Origin: VXPQ01 sp965223485 | GTDB lineage: Bacteria; Bacteroidota; Rhodothermia; Rhodothermales; VXPQ01 | Direction: 5' to 3' | Assembly: GCA_965223485.1 (NCBI GenBank) | Contig: OZ244993.1 | Coordinates: 744,001 to 808,000, forward strand | Length of the DNA: 64,000 nt | Shown here: positions 7,344 through 17,211 of the stretch, piece by piece | Numbering within the stretch: the first letter of the stretch is position 1 | Layout: each line of letters starts with the position of its first letter | The notes under the pieces: generated by a model | What the model saw: the letters and a program-made list of their open reading frames with translations, nothing else | Database searches by the model: none | What the model was told of the DNA's origin: nothing | Program-made: the position numbers and the translations under genes

Positions 7344-8828
7344 TCAAAAGACATCCAGGATGCGATCCCCGACCGCCCAGACGCCCATGACAACCAGAAT
7401 CAGAACGCATGTCACTATAAAAACATCCCACGCCCGCCCCGGCAGGATCCGCTTGTCGCAGGTGCGATAGCGAAAGGCAACAGCGACAACGGCCACGATC
7501 GGAAGCATCATGCTCTGAAAAATCCCGGCCGCCAGGATCAGAAAGACCGGTCTGCGAATGATCAGCATGGACACCAAACCAATTAACGGGAAAAGCCAAC
7601 TGAACTGGCGCACCCACCAATCTTTGGTCTCGTCGGTTTTCGCACCCACGCCCGCAACGCGCAAGGCATCCGCGCAAACGCGAGCATGTCCGGCTGGAGA
7701 GACAAATAAGGTGCTGTATAGCACTGCTATCGCACCCATTAGAAACAGCCAAACCCCTAACGTGCCGTATACCGGCTGATAGGTCTTTGCCAGAGTCGGG
7801 ATCATTTGCTCGCCCATCGGATCGAGTCCTTGCGGGTGAAGCACTGAGGCCCCGAGCAGATAGAATGCAACCGTGCCGATGGTGAAAGCTGCAGCAGCGG
7901 CGAACGCATCCAGACGCATAACATCCAGCCAGCCACGCGCACGCTTGGCCCAGACATCCGAATCGTCACGCTTTCCGGTCCATTTCGCGTATCCTTTTTC
8001 AACGCAGAAGTATGGATATGCGATCAGGTCGGTTGCCGCCATACCTATGATGCCAAATGTTGCCAGAACGGCCGCAACCGGAGACCTGGTAAGACCCTCA
8101 ACCACCGGTGGGATACGGAAACTCAGTCCCGATCCGATGTCAGCCCAGGATATTGCCCATTCGGTCTGTAACTGAAGTGCTGCCAGACAGAACAGGGTTG
8201 CTAGCGTGAACAAACCAACCAGGATCATGGCCATGCGCTCGATCAGACGGTAGCGTCCACGCACAAGCAGGAGCATCGTTAGCGCCGTTGCCAGGGTAGC
8301 CCAAATCACATCGTCCCAGGTAAATCCTGTCGGGCGCGACTCAAGCATACTATCCATCCCGGATTGAACCGCTGCAGCGTCCCAGCTATCCTGGGCTGCC
8401 AGCAGTTCATTGTAGTCTCCCGTGAGTGGCAGTGCTATTGCGGCACTCTGCCCGACACCATGGACAATGCCGCCCAACTGGATAATGACCGCCACCATCA
8501 TTATCAGCCAGAACCACATAACCAGATTCAATCTCATGATGCGTGGTCCGCGGAAGCCGGCCAGGAGGGCCATGGTTCCCTGCCCGGTCGAAATTGCATA
8601 GCGTGCCAGCTCGATCTGAATCGGCGTCTTTACCACACAGCCGATGATAATCAGCCACAACAGCATGTAGCCAGCCAACGCACCTACCTTGGTCGTACCG
8701 ACAAGCTCGCCCGACCCCACCACACCTGCTGCAATCACGAGCCCCGGGCCGACAAATAGCAGTCGCGACCGCAATGTTTTGGGAGCCCAACGAACGTCTG
8801 AAGATTTATCGGGCCCTAGCTCTTCCAT
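7344..8828 (-). CDS. Nramp-related membrane transporter
   Basis: A 494-residue inner-membrane protein with 11-12 hydrophobic segments and the overall plan of the Nramp family. The first segment reads GPGLVIAAGVVGSGELVGTT, where metal-transporting Nramps have the DPGN ion-binding motif. The later segment ATDLIAYPYFCVEKGY replaces the family's MPH motif. Loss of both ligand sets suggests it does not carry Mn2+ or Fe2+ and may move another solute, as in some Nramp-related groups. It has its own 221-bp upstream gap and lies at the tail of the minus-strand uptake cluster. The sequence supports the family; the substrate is unknown. Confidence 0.75.
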   Translation of the reverse strand: MEELGPDKSSDVRWAPKTLRSRLLFVGPGLVIAAGVVGSGELVGTTKVGALAGYMLLWLIIIGCVVKTPIQIELARYAISTGQGTMALLAGFRGPRIMRLNLVMWFWLIMMVAVIIQLGGIVHGVGQSAAIALPLTGDYNELLAAQDSWDAAAVQSGMDSMLESRPTGFTWDDVIWATLATALTMLLLVRGRYRLIERMAMILVGLFTLATLFCLAALQLQTEWAISWADIGSGLSFRIPPVVEGLTRSPVAAVLATFGIIGMAATDLIAYPYFCVEKGYAKWTGKRDDSDVWAKRARGWLDVMRLDAFAAAAAFTIGTVAFYLLGASVLHPQGLDPMGEQMIPTLAKTYQPVYGTLGVWLFLMGAIAVLYSTLFVSPAGHARVCADALRVAGVGAKTDETKDWWVRQFSWLFPLIGLVSMLIIRRPVFLILAAGIFQSMMLPIVAVVAVAFRYRTCDKRILPGRAWDVFIVTCVLILVVMGVWAVGDRILDVF

Positions 8829-9049
8829 TCTCTGCTCTTCTGTTTTTCAGTGTCGCTCAGTGGAAACACCTCCTCTCTGAGACAGCCCGCCTCCACTGGC
8901 TGTCCGCTTGAGCAGCTTGTGAAGGCAGAGCCCTCAAATGAATAAACCTTGAGATCAGGGCCTGAAATCAGGTGTGTTCCTCTCATGTCTCCATCCCCGG
9001 ATGTGGTTGGCCGGTTCGCACATAAAGCTCCATAGACTGTGCCTGGACT

Positions 9050-9772
9050 CTACCTCGGATTCAGTGTTATCTGAAAGTCGTCATACCTCGTCCCTCGTTC
9101 ATATTTCTGCCTGATTCCGAAGTAGCCCGAAATCGGTTCAGTGATCGTGTCATCGACAAGGACAAGCTCATTGATGGTCCATCTCAGATTCGAACCCCTG
9201 ATTTGGATTCGGTGACTGGCCCATTCCTCCTGAAATGCCGCCCCGGCAACAATAATCGTATCTCCCGCAATTCCCGATACATAGGCATCGGTGGTCGTTG
9301 AGTCGGTATCAGGAACCTGAGTCATATATCCGAACTCCCAGCCCCGGTCCCAGACCGGTTCGGTGGCGCCGAAGACGAACATGACAGGATCGTTGTCAGC
9401 TCGGTATTGCCTGAAACTGATATCGATGCTCTCTACGTCCTCCGGAATGGGTGTCTTCGCAAAAAGCACCGAGTTGTGGGATCGCCCGCCCTGCTCCATG
9501 TAGCCTGAATCGGGGGGAATGACCCATAATCCTTTCTTGGGATCGCGCAGGTCGAGCTCATCACTGTGCGTCCAGTTCAGTGGTACATGACCGCCAGGAA
9601 GCACATGGCCTGTAAAACCAAGTCCTTCGGGTGGAGGTAGCTGGAGAACATTCTCGACATACTCACCCTGGGAATCGGCGTCGAAACTATCCTGAAACAG
9701 AACGCTCTCGGCGCTGCCTTGCCCACACCCGGAGAGAAGCATCATAGTGCACACAATAAGTGTTGTCCTCAT
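9050..9772 (-). CDS. secreted lipoprotein, beta-sandwich-like
   Basis: A 240-residue protein beginning MRTTLIVCTMMLLSGCGQGS, a clear lipoprotein signal with lipobox LSGC, so it should be anchored in a membrane facing the periplasm or outside. The mature part is rich in beta-strand pattern and aromatic residues (RYDDFQITLN at the C-terminus), like a concanavalin-type carbohydrate-binding or DUF1080-like fold; this is only a resemblance. The ATG at 9772 is preferred over the GTG three codons earlier because a purine-rich site precedes it. It follows the glycosidase-like gene by 42 bp and is the last gene of the minus-strand operon. Confidence 0.65.
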   Translation of the reverse strand: MRTTLIVCTMMLLSGCGQGSAESVLFQDSFDADSQGEYVENVLQLPPPEGLGFTGHVLPGGHVPLNWTHSDELDLRDPKKGLWVIPPDSGYMEQGGRSHNSVLFAKTPIPEDVESIDISFRQYRADNDPVMFVFGATEPVWDRGWEFGYMTQVPDTDSTTTDAYVSGIAGDTIIVAGAAFQEEWASHRIQIRGSNLRWTINELVLVDDTITEPISGYFGIRQKYERGTRYDDFQITLNPR

Positions 9773-9814
9773 GTCACCCACCCTTTGTTGTTTAATGGTT
9801 TTGCGTTTCTGTAG

Positions 9815-11974
9815 CTACTGTCGCCCGTCGTCAACATTCGGACGGGCCTCTTCCGCGATCTCGATGTCGAGACTTACCTGAGGAGCAAACTTTTTCCACG
9901 AGAAGGTGATGGCGTCGCTCTTGTACCGTGGACGATTGGTATTCTCGTTGTAGGGGCTGAAAAGCATGTATGGCGTTTCCTGATAATGGGCATCTGTCAC
10001 ACGGACCAGATTGTCCCAATGGTCGACGCCCATGGTCAGCGCACTCACAGCAGTCCTCTTTTCCGATTCCGCGCCGGTCTCGCGATAGGTCTCCAGCGCG
10101 ACGCCGGCCCGGAGCTTGTCCGCCAGGTACAACCCCAGATGGCCCCACGCTTCGATATCTGCCAGCTCGCAATCCAGGGCGCCGGACACTGTAGCTGCCC
10201 TCCTCCTGACGGAGTCGACTATGGCAAGCGCCTCGCGACTATCCTTCTCGGACGCATCAGCCAACTGCAGTGGCGTGATGAGTCTTGAATCGACCGAGCT
10301 TTTGCTTCGAACGAACTCAGGTATTGAGATGAAATCAGGGTCAAGAGGTTTGTGATTGATGAACTCATCTATCGAAATGAAACTCGATAGGCTGTCACTC
10401 AGACCCATTGACGTGAACGGAGACAGAAAGCCCTCGGAGTAGAGCGTGTAGTCCCACGTGCCCGCATGAAACGATGCCAATCTCAACGGCATTCGGCTGG
10501 CCAGTCGAAAGGCGTTCAGCAGGTCCGCTCCGAGACTTGACCCATGGCGCCGGTTGAACTCACTGACAAAAACATCGTCGGGGGTCTCACGATCGAATAG
10601 CAGCCTCCCCCAGACCATGTAGTAAAGCCACTGCTTTTCGAATGCGTACTCCCATTCACGATGCCCGCCTGATCGATGTGAATAGTCGACTGCCGGGATG
10701 TAATTCTCAGATCCGATGAAATAGCCGTCGACGAAATCGGCCATGTTTGTTCCGATATGCTCCCGTACAAAATCTGGCTCTCCCCATCGTAGAATGAACG
10801 CGTCTTCGTTTCTGATCATCCACTCAATGTTGTAATTGAGGGGCTTGGGGTTCCAGAATCGCGTATTGATCTCCCCTGTTGTTGAGGCGTGCGTCAGTGC
10901 CAGCTTGGGCGAAGAAAGACCGTGTGACCAGTTGAATTTCACTTCCACGTGCGTTGGAAAGGGTAGATTCGCCCGGTCAAGAAGGCTCCTCATGTCTTCC
11001 GCTGATCCTGAGAGGACGGATCGATGGATAAACTTCACGGGCCGGTCGGCCGCCTTCATTCCATCAATGAACGTGTCTTCTGTCCACTCCTCCCGCTCGG
11101 CAGGTGTCATCCCGACCATCCAGTCTGCGAGGGTGACACCTACGCCCGTCAGGTCCTCATACTCGTTGATCACCTGGGTAATGCTCTCTCGCGTATACCT
11201 CCTGACGAGATCCGACGTGTCGTTGTCTTCGCGAGCCCCATAAGCAGATGCGAATGATTCTGACACGACGATATTCCAGTTGACGATATACGTTTCGATC
11301 CCACGGTTCCTGGCCATCCTGAACAGTGACTTCCAGAAGGACCGCCATTCATCCATTTCCTCATCGCTGAAAGGACTTGCCTCCGGAAAGTTGGTCGCTC
11401 GAATCATGTACGGAAAGGGGTGCCGGTTCCAGAGGCTCAACACGTTGAACCGGTTCATCGCCATCATGTCGAGGAACCCTCTCCAGAAATCCAGATCTCG
11501 ACTGACTTCGGTGTGAATCTGCATCGCCTCGCCTTCGCGGTATGGCGACCAGGGCAGATTAAATTTGATCGCCCGAAACGGCAGCTCCGGATCGACTGTT
11601 CTTCCATCAATCGATTGCGGGGAAACGCCCATCCTGACCTGCTCCGCCACGTCGAGCACGCCGTACATGGCGCCGATCTCCTCACTTGCGCCTACATATA
11701 TGTGATGAGGAGGGTGGTCGTTGTCTACGTATATGCAGAAGCCTTCAGGTCCGATCTCGCGGCACCCGCCGTAGGTTTCTGCCGTAAAGCCCTCGCCGCT
11801 TATGACACTGATACTCACACCTTGTGCAAGAAGCTCGGATGCGGCCTCCTGAAGCATTGGTATGGCGAAGCGCAGCATCGGAGACTCGGCGTCGAATTCA
11901 ATGGTCTGTCCGACAGCCGTTCCGGATGCTAATGCGGCGGCAAAAAGAAACCGGATCACTCTGTACGTCGACAT
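9815..11974 (-). CDS. secreted glycoside-hydrolase-like protein (GH67/GH20-type fold suggested)
   Basis: 719 residues with a signal peptide (RFLFAAALASGTAVGQ). The N-terminal 100 residues look like the small alpha/beta domain that precedes the barrel in GH20 and GH67 enzymes (YVGASEEIGAMYGVLDVAEQ). A large TIM-barrel-like part follows: FRAIKFNLPWSPYR, then DMMAMNRFNVLSLWNRHPFP. The helical tail is also GH67-like. GH67 enzymes remove glucuronic acid from xylan fragments; activity here is inference because catalytic acids could not be assigned. It sits between the foldase and the lipoprotein in the operon. The start at 11974 is chosen because AGAGGCGT precedes it and the signal peptide follows directly. 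Confidence 0.55.
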   Translation of the reverse strand: MSTYRVIRFLFAAALASGTAVGQTIEFDAESPMLRFAIPMLQEAASELLAQGVSISVISGEGFTAETYGGCREIGPEGFCIYVDNDHPPHHIYVGASEEIGAMYGVLDVAEQVRMGVSPQSIDGRTVDPELPFRAIKFNLPWSPYREGEAMQIHTEVSRDLDFWRGFLDMMAMNRFNVLSLWNRHPFPYMIRATNFPEASPFSDEEMDEWRSFWKSLFRMARNRGIETYIVNWNIVVSESFASAYGAREDNDTSDLVRRYTRESITQVINEYEDLTGVGVTLADWMVGMTPAEREEWTEDTFIDGMKAADRPVKFIHRSVLSGSAEDMRSLLDRANLPFPTHVEVKFNWSHGLSSPKLALTHASTTGEINTRFWNPKPLNYNIEWMIRNEDAFILRWGEPDFVREHIGTNMADFVDGYFIGSENYIPAVDYSHRSGGHREWEYAFEKQWLYYMVWGRLLFDRETPDDVFVSEFNRRHGSSLGADLLNAFRLASRMPLRLASFHAGTWDYTLYSEGFLSPFTSMGLSDSLSSFISIDEFINHKPLDPDFISIPEFVRSKSSVDSRLITPLQLADASEKDSREALAIVDSVRRRAATVSGALDCELADIEAWGHLGLYLADKLRAGVALETYRETGAESEKRTAVSALTMGVDHWDNLVRVTDAHYQETPYMLFSPYNENTNRPRYKSDAITFSWKKFAPQVSLDIEIAEEARPNVDDGRQ

Positions 11975-12047
11975 TCTGGACGCCTCTGATGTTGTGCTCG
12001 GTCCCGGACTCACGGGTGCGCAGTCAGGTTATTGCAGGCGCCGAATC

Positions 12048-13709
12048 CTAGTCAAGCCCATCCTCCTGCAACCATTTCTCAAACGTGTTGGTGTGGATTT
12101 GAATGACTGCTTTCTCTCGCAGGTCCTCCAGCGCCATCGCGAGTGGAAGATGCTTAGTCAATTCGCCCACGATCACTTCGCGTCGTTCATCCAGATCCGC
12201 CGTCTCTGAGGTCCGCCGAACGACTTCAGCGACGTACCAGTCGCCCCCGTCGGCGCCCAGAAGTATGGGGCGACCGAGAGGAATGGTACGCAGGTGATGC
12301 ATCAGGCCACCTCCGCTGGTGATATCCGCGGCCTCGAATCTCGAAAATCCCTCAAAGGCTTCCGCGTCAACGCCGGCGGAAATCCTCTCCTGAGCTTGTA
12401 CGGCCTGCTCGTATGAGGTTAGGTGCACGCTCCAGTAGTCGGCCATGACCCTGGTTGTTTCTCCCATTCCGGCCTGTTCAAAAGCATTCCTGATCTGCTC
12501 CTCGGTAGGCTCAATCCCTTCATGGTCTCGAAGTGCTCGCGCAGCAGCATTGGCCAGGTAGACCAGTTGGTAGTAGCGAATCTCGTCCGCAACGAACGGT
12601 TCTCGATCCACGCCCATTGCGAAACCTCGAGATGCCAGCACGTCGTTCCGGAGTGCCCGCCCCACTGAGGCCGCGGTGTTTTGGATGGCTTCCTGAAAGG
12701 GTAGCCCATCCAGCCATGCCAGGTAGTCTCGAAACAAGTACTGCCGGCGCTCGCCATCCATCGAGTACTCAAGGAGAATGGCGTCCTCGGACAAGCCTTC
12801 ACTTACAACAGCCACTTCGGACGACGTCACCGTTACCCGTTTGGACGGTTCGTCCGATGCTACTGCATCACTCAGGGCCTCATGGATGGCATTTATCACC
12901 GGGGCATTGACCCGAACGTTCAGCGCTTCCATCTGTGTGCGGACGTAGCGGTCGCCCTCGATGATATAGCGTCTCCGACGCGTTTGAAATCGCAGATGCT
13001 CTTTTCGAAGCTGGTACTCATCTTCCGTGAGCAGCGGATCATAGAGGCGATTCTCAGCGCGAATGATGTGCCAGCCGATGCCGGAGCGTACGGGTGTGGA
13101 GACCGAGTCCAGGTCGAGCGAGAAAGCGGCTTCAGTGAACGCGTCGTCGCCGCCCCAATACCCAATCTCTCCAATCAGGCCGGCGGTGGAATCCTGCACA
13201 CCCGTGTTTTCGATAGCCAATCTCAAAAAGTCCGCACCATTCTGCAGCTCTTCATAGGCAATCCGGGCGTCATCGAACGTCTTGAACAACAGGTGCCGCA
13301 AGATCCGCGTTTCTTTGCTCTTTTTGAAGGCTTCCCGGAGCTCTTCGTCAGTGGGCTGGGGAAGCTGCTCCGTAAAGGTCACCTCCACATACCGGCTCCC
13401 CATTATGCGCCTGGTTTGCCGCTCCACATAGACGCGAACCTCCTCGGATTCACCGAGCCCCAACCGCTCTGCCTCAAGCCCCAGTAAATACGTTGATATC
13501 AGGTTGTCAAGATGCTGGTATCGATTCTCCCTCGTATCGTCGCGGCCAGTGCGGATGAGGTACTGGACGTAGGTCCCCTTGAATCGCTGTACCGAGATGG
13601 AGACTCCCTCGACCTCGGCGACGATGCGATTGTCTATCCCGGCCTGGCCGAAGCAGAGCCCTGCAACGGCGCATGCAAACAAGACGTGAAGGATCGCCCT
13701 GCGGATCAT
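12048..13709 (-). CDS. periplasmic peptidyl-prolyl isomerase (parvulin, SurA/PpiC type)
   Basis: A 553-residue exported protein with a signal peptide (LHVLFACAVAGLCFGQ). A SurA-like N-terminal helical chaperone region follows (residues 25-120), then a parvulin domain at about 125-235 with ILRHLLFKTFDDARIAYEEL and the closing GIGWHIIRAENR. A second, degenerate rotamase-like segment occupies the C-terminal third. SurA-type proteins help fold outer-membrane barrels and large exported proteins. It starts 12 bp after the 1162-residue surface protein and two genes after the receptor and barrel, so it may be a dedicated foldase for them. That partnership is inference from gene order. Confidence 0.85.
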   Translation of the reverse strand: MIRRAILHVLFACAVAGLCFGQAGIDNRIVAEVEGVSISVQRFKGTYVQYLIRTGRDDTRENRYQHLDNLISTYLLGLEAERLGLGESEEVRVYVERQTRRIMGSRYVEVTFTEQLPQPTDEELREAFKKSKETRILRHLLFKTFDDARIAYEELQNGADFLRLAIENTGVQDSTAGLIGEIGYWGGDDAFTEAAFSLDLDSVSTPVRSGIGWHIIRAENRLYDPLLTEDEYQLRKEHLRFQTRRRRYIIEGDRYVRTQMEALNVRVNAPVINAIHEALSDAVASDEPSKRVTVTSSEVAVVSEGLSEDAILLEYSMDGERRQYLFRDYLAWLDGLPFQEAIQNTAASVGRALRNDVLASRGFAMGVDREPFVADEIRYYQLVYLANAAARALRDHEGIEPTEEQIRNAFEQAGMGETTRVMADYWSVHLTSYEQAVQAQERISAGVDAEAFEGFSRFEAADITSGGGLMHHLRTIPLGRPILLGADGGDWYVAEVVRRTSETADLDERREVIVGELTKHLPLAMALEDLREKAVIQIHTNTFEKWLQEDGLD

Positions 13710-13721
13710 TCACAAGTACCG

Positions 13722-16700
13722 CTATTTTACTATTGAGAACTTCCCTGTCGTCTCGCCAATATCCGGTGCTTCGACATGATAGAAGTATGTACCGAACGCA
13801 ATCTCCTGGCCACCGTCCGTCAAAAGATCCCAGAATAGAGCACCCTCCGTTGAGGACCCGGAATGCTCCAACGTCCGAATGAGCTCACCCCGCAGGTTGA
13901 AGATACTGATTGTACACGTCTGGGGTAGATGGATGAATTGCACCCGTCGCTCACCTCGGCCCGTGAGGATAGACCGCGGTTCGAAGGCGGAAGCGCCGAC
14001 ATATGGATTGGGGACGACGGCAATCTTGTCCAACTCATCCGCCGCTCTTTCAACATCAACCGATGCCGGTCTGATCGTGAAGTCGAAGTAGTCTCCCTCG
14101 TGATAGGACCGCCGCTGATGGACATGGAATTGGTCGCCCGGCGAAGGCGGAACACTCTCACCATCCGGTTGGAACGTTACAGCAAATCGGACTCGCCTTG
14201 GATGTAAGAAGCCGGATGAAAAGTACACAGTAATGGCATCACCGGGGTCGTAGTCCCCGGATTTGTCTACATCTCGAACCATCAACTTACATGCGGCATC
14301 GGTAGAGAGAATCCTGCACGTGATTGGGAGCTCGGCCCTGATGTAGCCTCCAGGAAAGGGTCCGACACTTTCAGGCTGGTCAGTCCATTCCAACAAAAAG
14401 TCGTACGGAGAGGCTGTGAACTCATTACGTGAGGGTTCAATGGTTGCGACCCAGTTGGTCGAGTAGCCGTCTACCTCCCCGGGATTGAGCGAGTACTCGT
14501 CGGTATTGCCGGCCTTCGATTTCCAACCGGACCTGTCGAGATCAATCTCAATGTCGTGATTGACTATCTCGACGGTGAAGCCATCGACGATGCGTGTGGG
14601 TTCGAGTTGCTCTGTACTTTTCTCCTCCAGTGGCTCTCCGGCGGTCAGATCCTCCAGCTTGTAACCAGAGGTCTTGTACATCACCGGATTGGAGGCGGGC
14701 ATCGTGACAGACGTGAATGACAGGCGATACGCATGATCCAACTTGGCGCGATCTGAATCGAGCAATTTGACGGAGATGCTCCCGGTCCCCAGGGGATCAA
14801 CAAACTTTTCCGACAACGTCCCCGATGGACTCGAGAGATCCTCGTTCGCCGAACCCGCTACCTGGCCAGCCGGGAGTGTTTGCGGCGTCACGATCGCGGC
14901 GTTCTTGGACGCCTCTATAACTCTGCCCGTGCGATCCAGCCGGAAATTGAACACGTTCTCCTGCGGGTCGACTGTCGGCGCCTCGACACCGGCTTCGGGA
15001 TCCAGGTCCGCGTGGTCGTAGGCCACCAACGCATAGTAGTACGTCATTCCATTCTTGACGTCTTTGTCGACGTAGTTGAACTCGAGTCCTGTATCGGAGC
15101 CAAGAAAGTATTTCAACTCACCGAATTGGGCATCGACCGTCCCGATTATCCCGTTATCCAGATCCCACTGTGCAATCGGTTTTCTATAGACGGGCGTTCC
15201 GAAGACGTTCGTCACCAGTAACGCATCAGACAGGTTTTCGTCGGTGCCTTTGTAAAGCTTGAATCCTTCGAAATCGAATTTTTGCGAGAACCTGTCGAAA
15301 CTCCTCACGGGCACCGCATCCCAACTGAGATGGACTTGCCCGTCGCCCGGAATCGCTGTCAGTGTCGTGGAAAAAGGTGGCGTAGCGAACTGATAGTCGG
15401 CTTTGTATATCCGCTGCGCCCGCCTTCGATTACTCAGGAAGTCATCCTGATCGACTCCGAACATCCATGCGAGCGAAAAGAAGTCTGTTCTATTTGGCCC
15501 AAGCGTGACAGGACCGGAGGCAAAGACGAGAAGTGGTTCGATCCCGGCATCTTCCACTGACTGAGGGTCTGTTCCGAGCGGGAATTGTGCGACATTCACA
15601 ATCCGATTCCACATCCAGGAGTCTCGGATCATGTTTCCCCCGGAGCTATAGAATGAACGATTCCCCAGGTCAAAACCGGTCAGGCCAATCTGGTCGGACT
15701 CGTCCACATCCAGGAGATCAAAGTTCGGCTCGCATCCTTGCCCTATGACGCAATCGGGACGGCTGTTGCCCTCTCCGTTGTCCGGTCCCGGATAGTCCAG
15801 ATCGTTCGGCCCAACGCCGTCCAGGCCAACGTCGTTGAAGAGCAATTCTCCGGCGTCGTAAACGCCGTTTCCGTTATCGTCCTGAAGGCCGACCCAGTCC
15901 AGGTTCTCGTCACCGGTCCACCAGAAGCCCCGTTGATAGGGTAACCTTTGTTCGAGCACCTCGTCGAGCGTGGAGGCGCCATCCACACCGTAGAAGCGAA
16001 TGAAGTTATCGACATTGAAATTCGCCTGGACGTAGCTCTTTATCGCGTCCTTGCCTTCGATTAGTGTTCCCGGTCCGGTAAACCTCGACTCGTCAATGAT
16101 CCCGTCCTCGTCGTTATCCAGGCCGTCTGTGGAACGCACCGGGCTCTCGAGGAATGCTTCGCCGGTGTAACCCAACGGATAGGTAACGCCGTTTATCAGT
16201 CCGATTCCATTCCTGTCCCACCCGAATGAGACGTCAAGCTGGGGATCAAAGGCGGCCGATTCGTCTCCCTCCGGGGGCATGTAGAAATTGATCATGTTGT
16301 TGAAATACAACTTCTCATGATTCGTCTGCCCTACGTTGTTGATCGCGAAGATGAGAAACATGATATCCTCGGCAATCGGATTTGCCCACTGCAGCGCACG
16401 AACCTGCACCTGAAGACCCATCCCACCGCGTGTCCTGTCGGCCGGATCCGGGTAGTAGACGCCATACTGGCTAAAGGGAAGGCCAGTCTGCTCGTCGATC
16501 ATGTACTCGCGTTGCTGCCAGTCGTCCATGATGTAGTAGACTTCCCAATCAGAGTGGAAGACATTCCTTCCAAATAGCCCGTTCCAGGCTCCGTACCATC
16601 CCGGATCGTCGACATTGTCGAGCCTGTCGGGCCAGAACTCCGGCCATGACCGGGGGTCGGTACTCGTTGCCGGTTCCGGTTTGAGTTCGCCCGTGAACAG

Positions 16701-17210
16701 ATCAACGCGCTCCGGATTGTGGAACCCGGGAAGCGGCAACCAGCCCCATATATTCCCATACGGACCAACCTCGGTGCCATATCCGCGGTACCTGATGACC
16801 AGGGGATGTAGCACCGTGTCGGGCTTGCCGCCATAGAAATCTTGCAGCATCTGCGTGCTGGTCCGGTCTCCGGGAACCTCGCCGAGAATGAAGACAGCGA
16901 GCCCATCCGTGTGCTTGTTAAACTCAGTTGGCCAGGCGCCACGAACGGAGCTCCCCGCAACTCCCCAGTTCACAATGCTCGACTTTATCAGATTTCCGAG
17001 CATGAACCCTTGAGCACTCCAGTTCTCGTCTCCGTGGTACTCTGGCGGCACGGGACTCTGGCCGTACACCTGCTGAAGAGGCATGACTATCAGGGCCAGG
17101 AGACACAGCGTGCTACATCCACAGATGCCCAACTCGATAAGCATCTGGACCCGTTTTTTGCCGGATCGATAAACGGTCGATGTCATGTGATGGATTCTCA
17201 TCTTCGGCAT
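13722..17210 (-). CDS. very large secreted protein with FN3 region and C-terminal sorting domain
   Basis: 1162 residues with a long basic N-region, then a signal peptide ending LQQVYGQ. The body contains calcium-loop-like aspartate-rich runs (DDNGNGVYDAGE, DGLDNDEDGIIDESRF), a fibronectin type III region near residues 640-760 (HLSWDAVPV to TYYYALVAYDHA) and a final domain of the FlgD/type IX sorting kind (ISIFNLRGELIRTL to GTYFYHVEAP). It should be displayed at the cell surface. Its start codon lies one base after the stop of the PorV-like gene, implying translational coupling, and the foldase follows 12 bp later. Related trios of TonB receptor, barrel and giant sorting-domain protein occur in this phylum; a SusD-like role in substrate capture is inference. 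Confidence 0.8.
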   Translation of the reverse strand: MPKMRIHHMTSTVYRSGKKRVQMLIELGICGCSTLCLLALIVMPLQQVYGQSPVPPEYHGDENWSAQGFMLGNLIKSSIVNWGVAGSSVRGAWPTEFNKHTDGLAVFILGEVPGDRTSTQMLQDFYGGKPDTVLHPLVIRYRGYGTEVGPYGNIWGWLPLPGFHNPERVDLFTGELKPEPATSTDPRSWPEFWPDRLDNVDDPGWYGAWNGLFGRNVFHSDWEVYYIMDDWQQREYMIDEQTGLPFSQYGVYYPDPADRTRGGMGLQVQVRALQWANPIAEDIMFLIFAINNVGQTNHEKLYFNNMINFYMPPEGDESAAFDPQLDVSFGWDRNGIGLINGVTYPLGYTGEAFLESPVRSTDGLDNDEDGIIDESRFTGPGTLIEGKDAIKSYVQANFNVDNFIRFYGVDGASTLDEVLEQRLPYQRGFWWTGDENLDWVGLQDDNGNGVYDAGELLFNDVGLDGVGPNDLDYPGPDNGEGNSRPDCVIGQGCEPNFDLLDVDESDQIGLTGFDLGNRSFYSSGGNMIRDSWMWNRIVNVAQFPLGTDPQSVEDAGIEPLLVFASGPVTLGPNRTDFFSLAWMFGVDQDDFLSNRRRAQRIYKADYQFATPPFSTTLTAIPGDGQVHLSWDAVPVRSFDRFSQKFDFEGFKLYKGTDENLSDALLVTNVFGTPVYRKPIAQWDLDNGIIGTVDAQFGELKYFLGSDTGLEFNYVDKDVKNGMTYYYALVAYDHADLDPEAGVEAPTVDPQENVFNFRLDRTGRVIEASKNAAIVTPQTLPAGQVAGSANEDLSSPSGTLSEKFVDPLGTGSISVKLLDSDRAKLDHAYRLSFTSVTMPASNPVMYKTSGYKLEDLTAGEPLEEKSTEQLEPTRIVDGFTVEIVNHDIEIDLDRSGWKSKAGNTDEYSLNPGEVDGYSTNWVATIEPSRNEFTASPYDFLLEWTDQPESVGPFPGGYIRAELPITCRILSTDAACKLMVRDVDKSGDYDPGDAITVYFSSGFLHPRRVRFAVTFQPDGESVPPSPGDQFHVHQRRSYHEGDYFDFTIRPASVDVERAADELDKIAVVPNPYVGASAFEPRSILTGRGERRVQFIHLPQTCTISIFNLRGELIRTLEHSGSSTEGALFWDLLTDGGQEIAFGTYFYHVEAPDIGETTGKFSIVK

Positions 17211-17211
17211 G

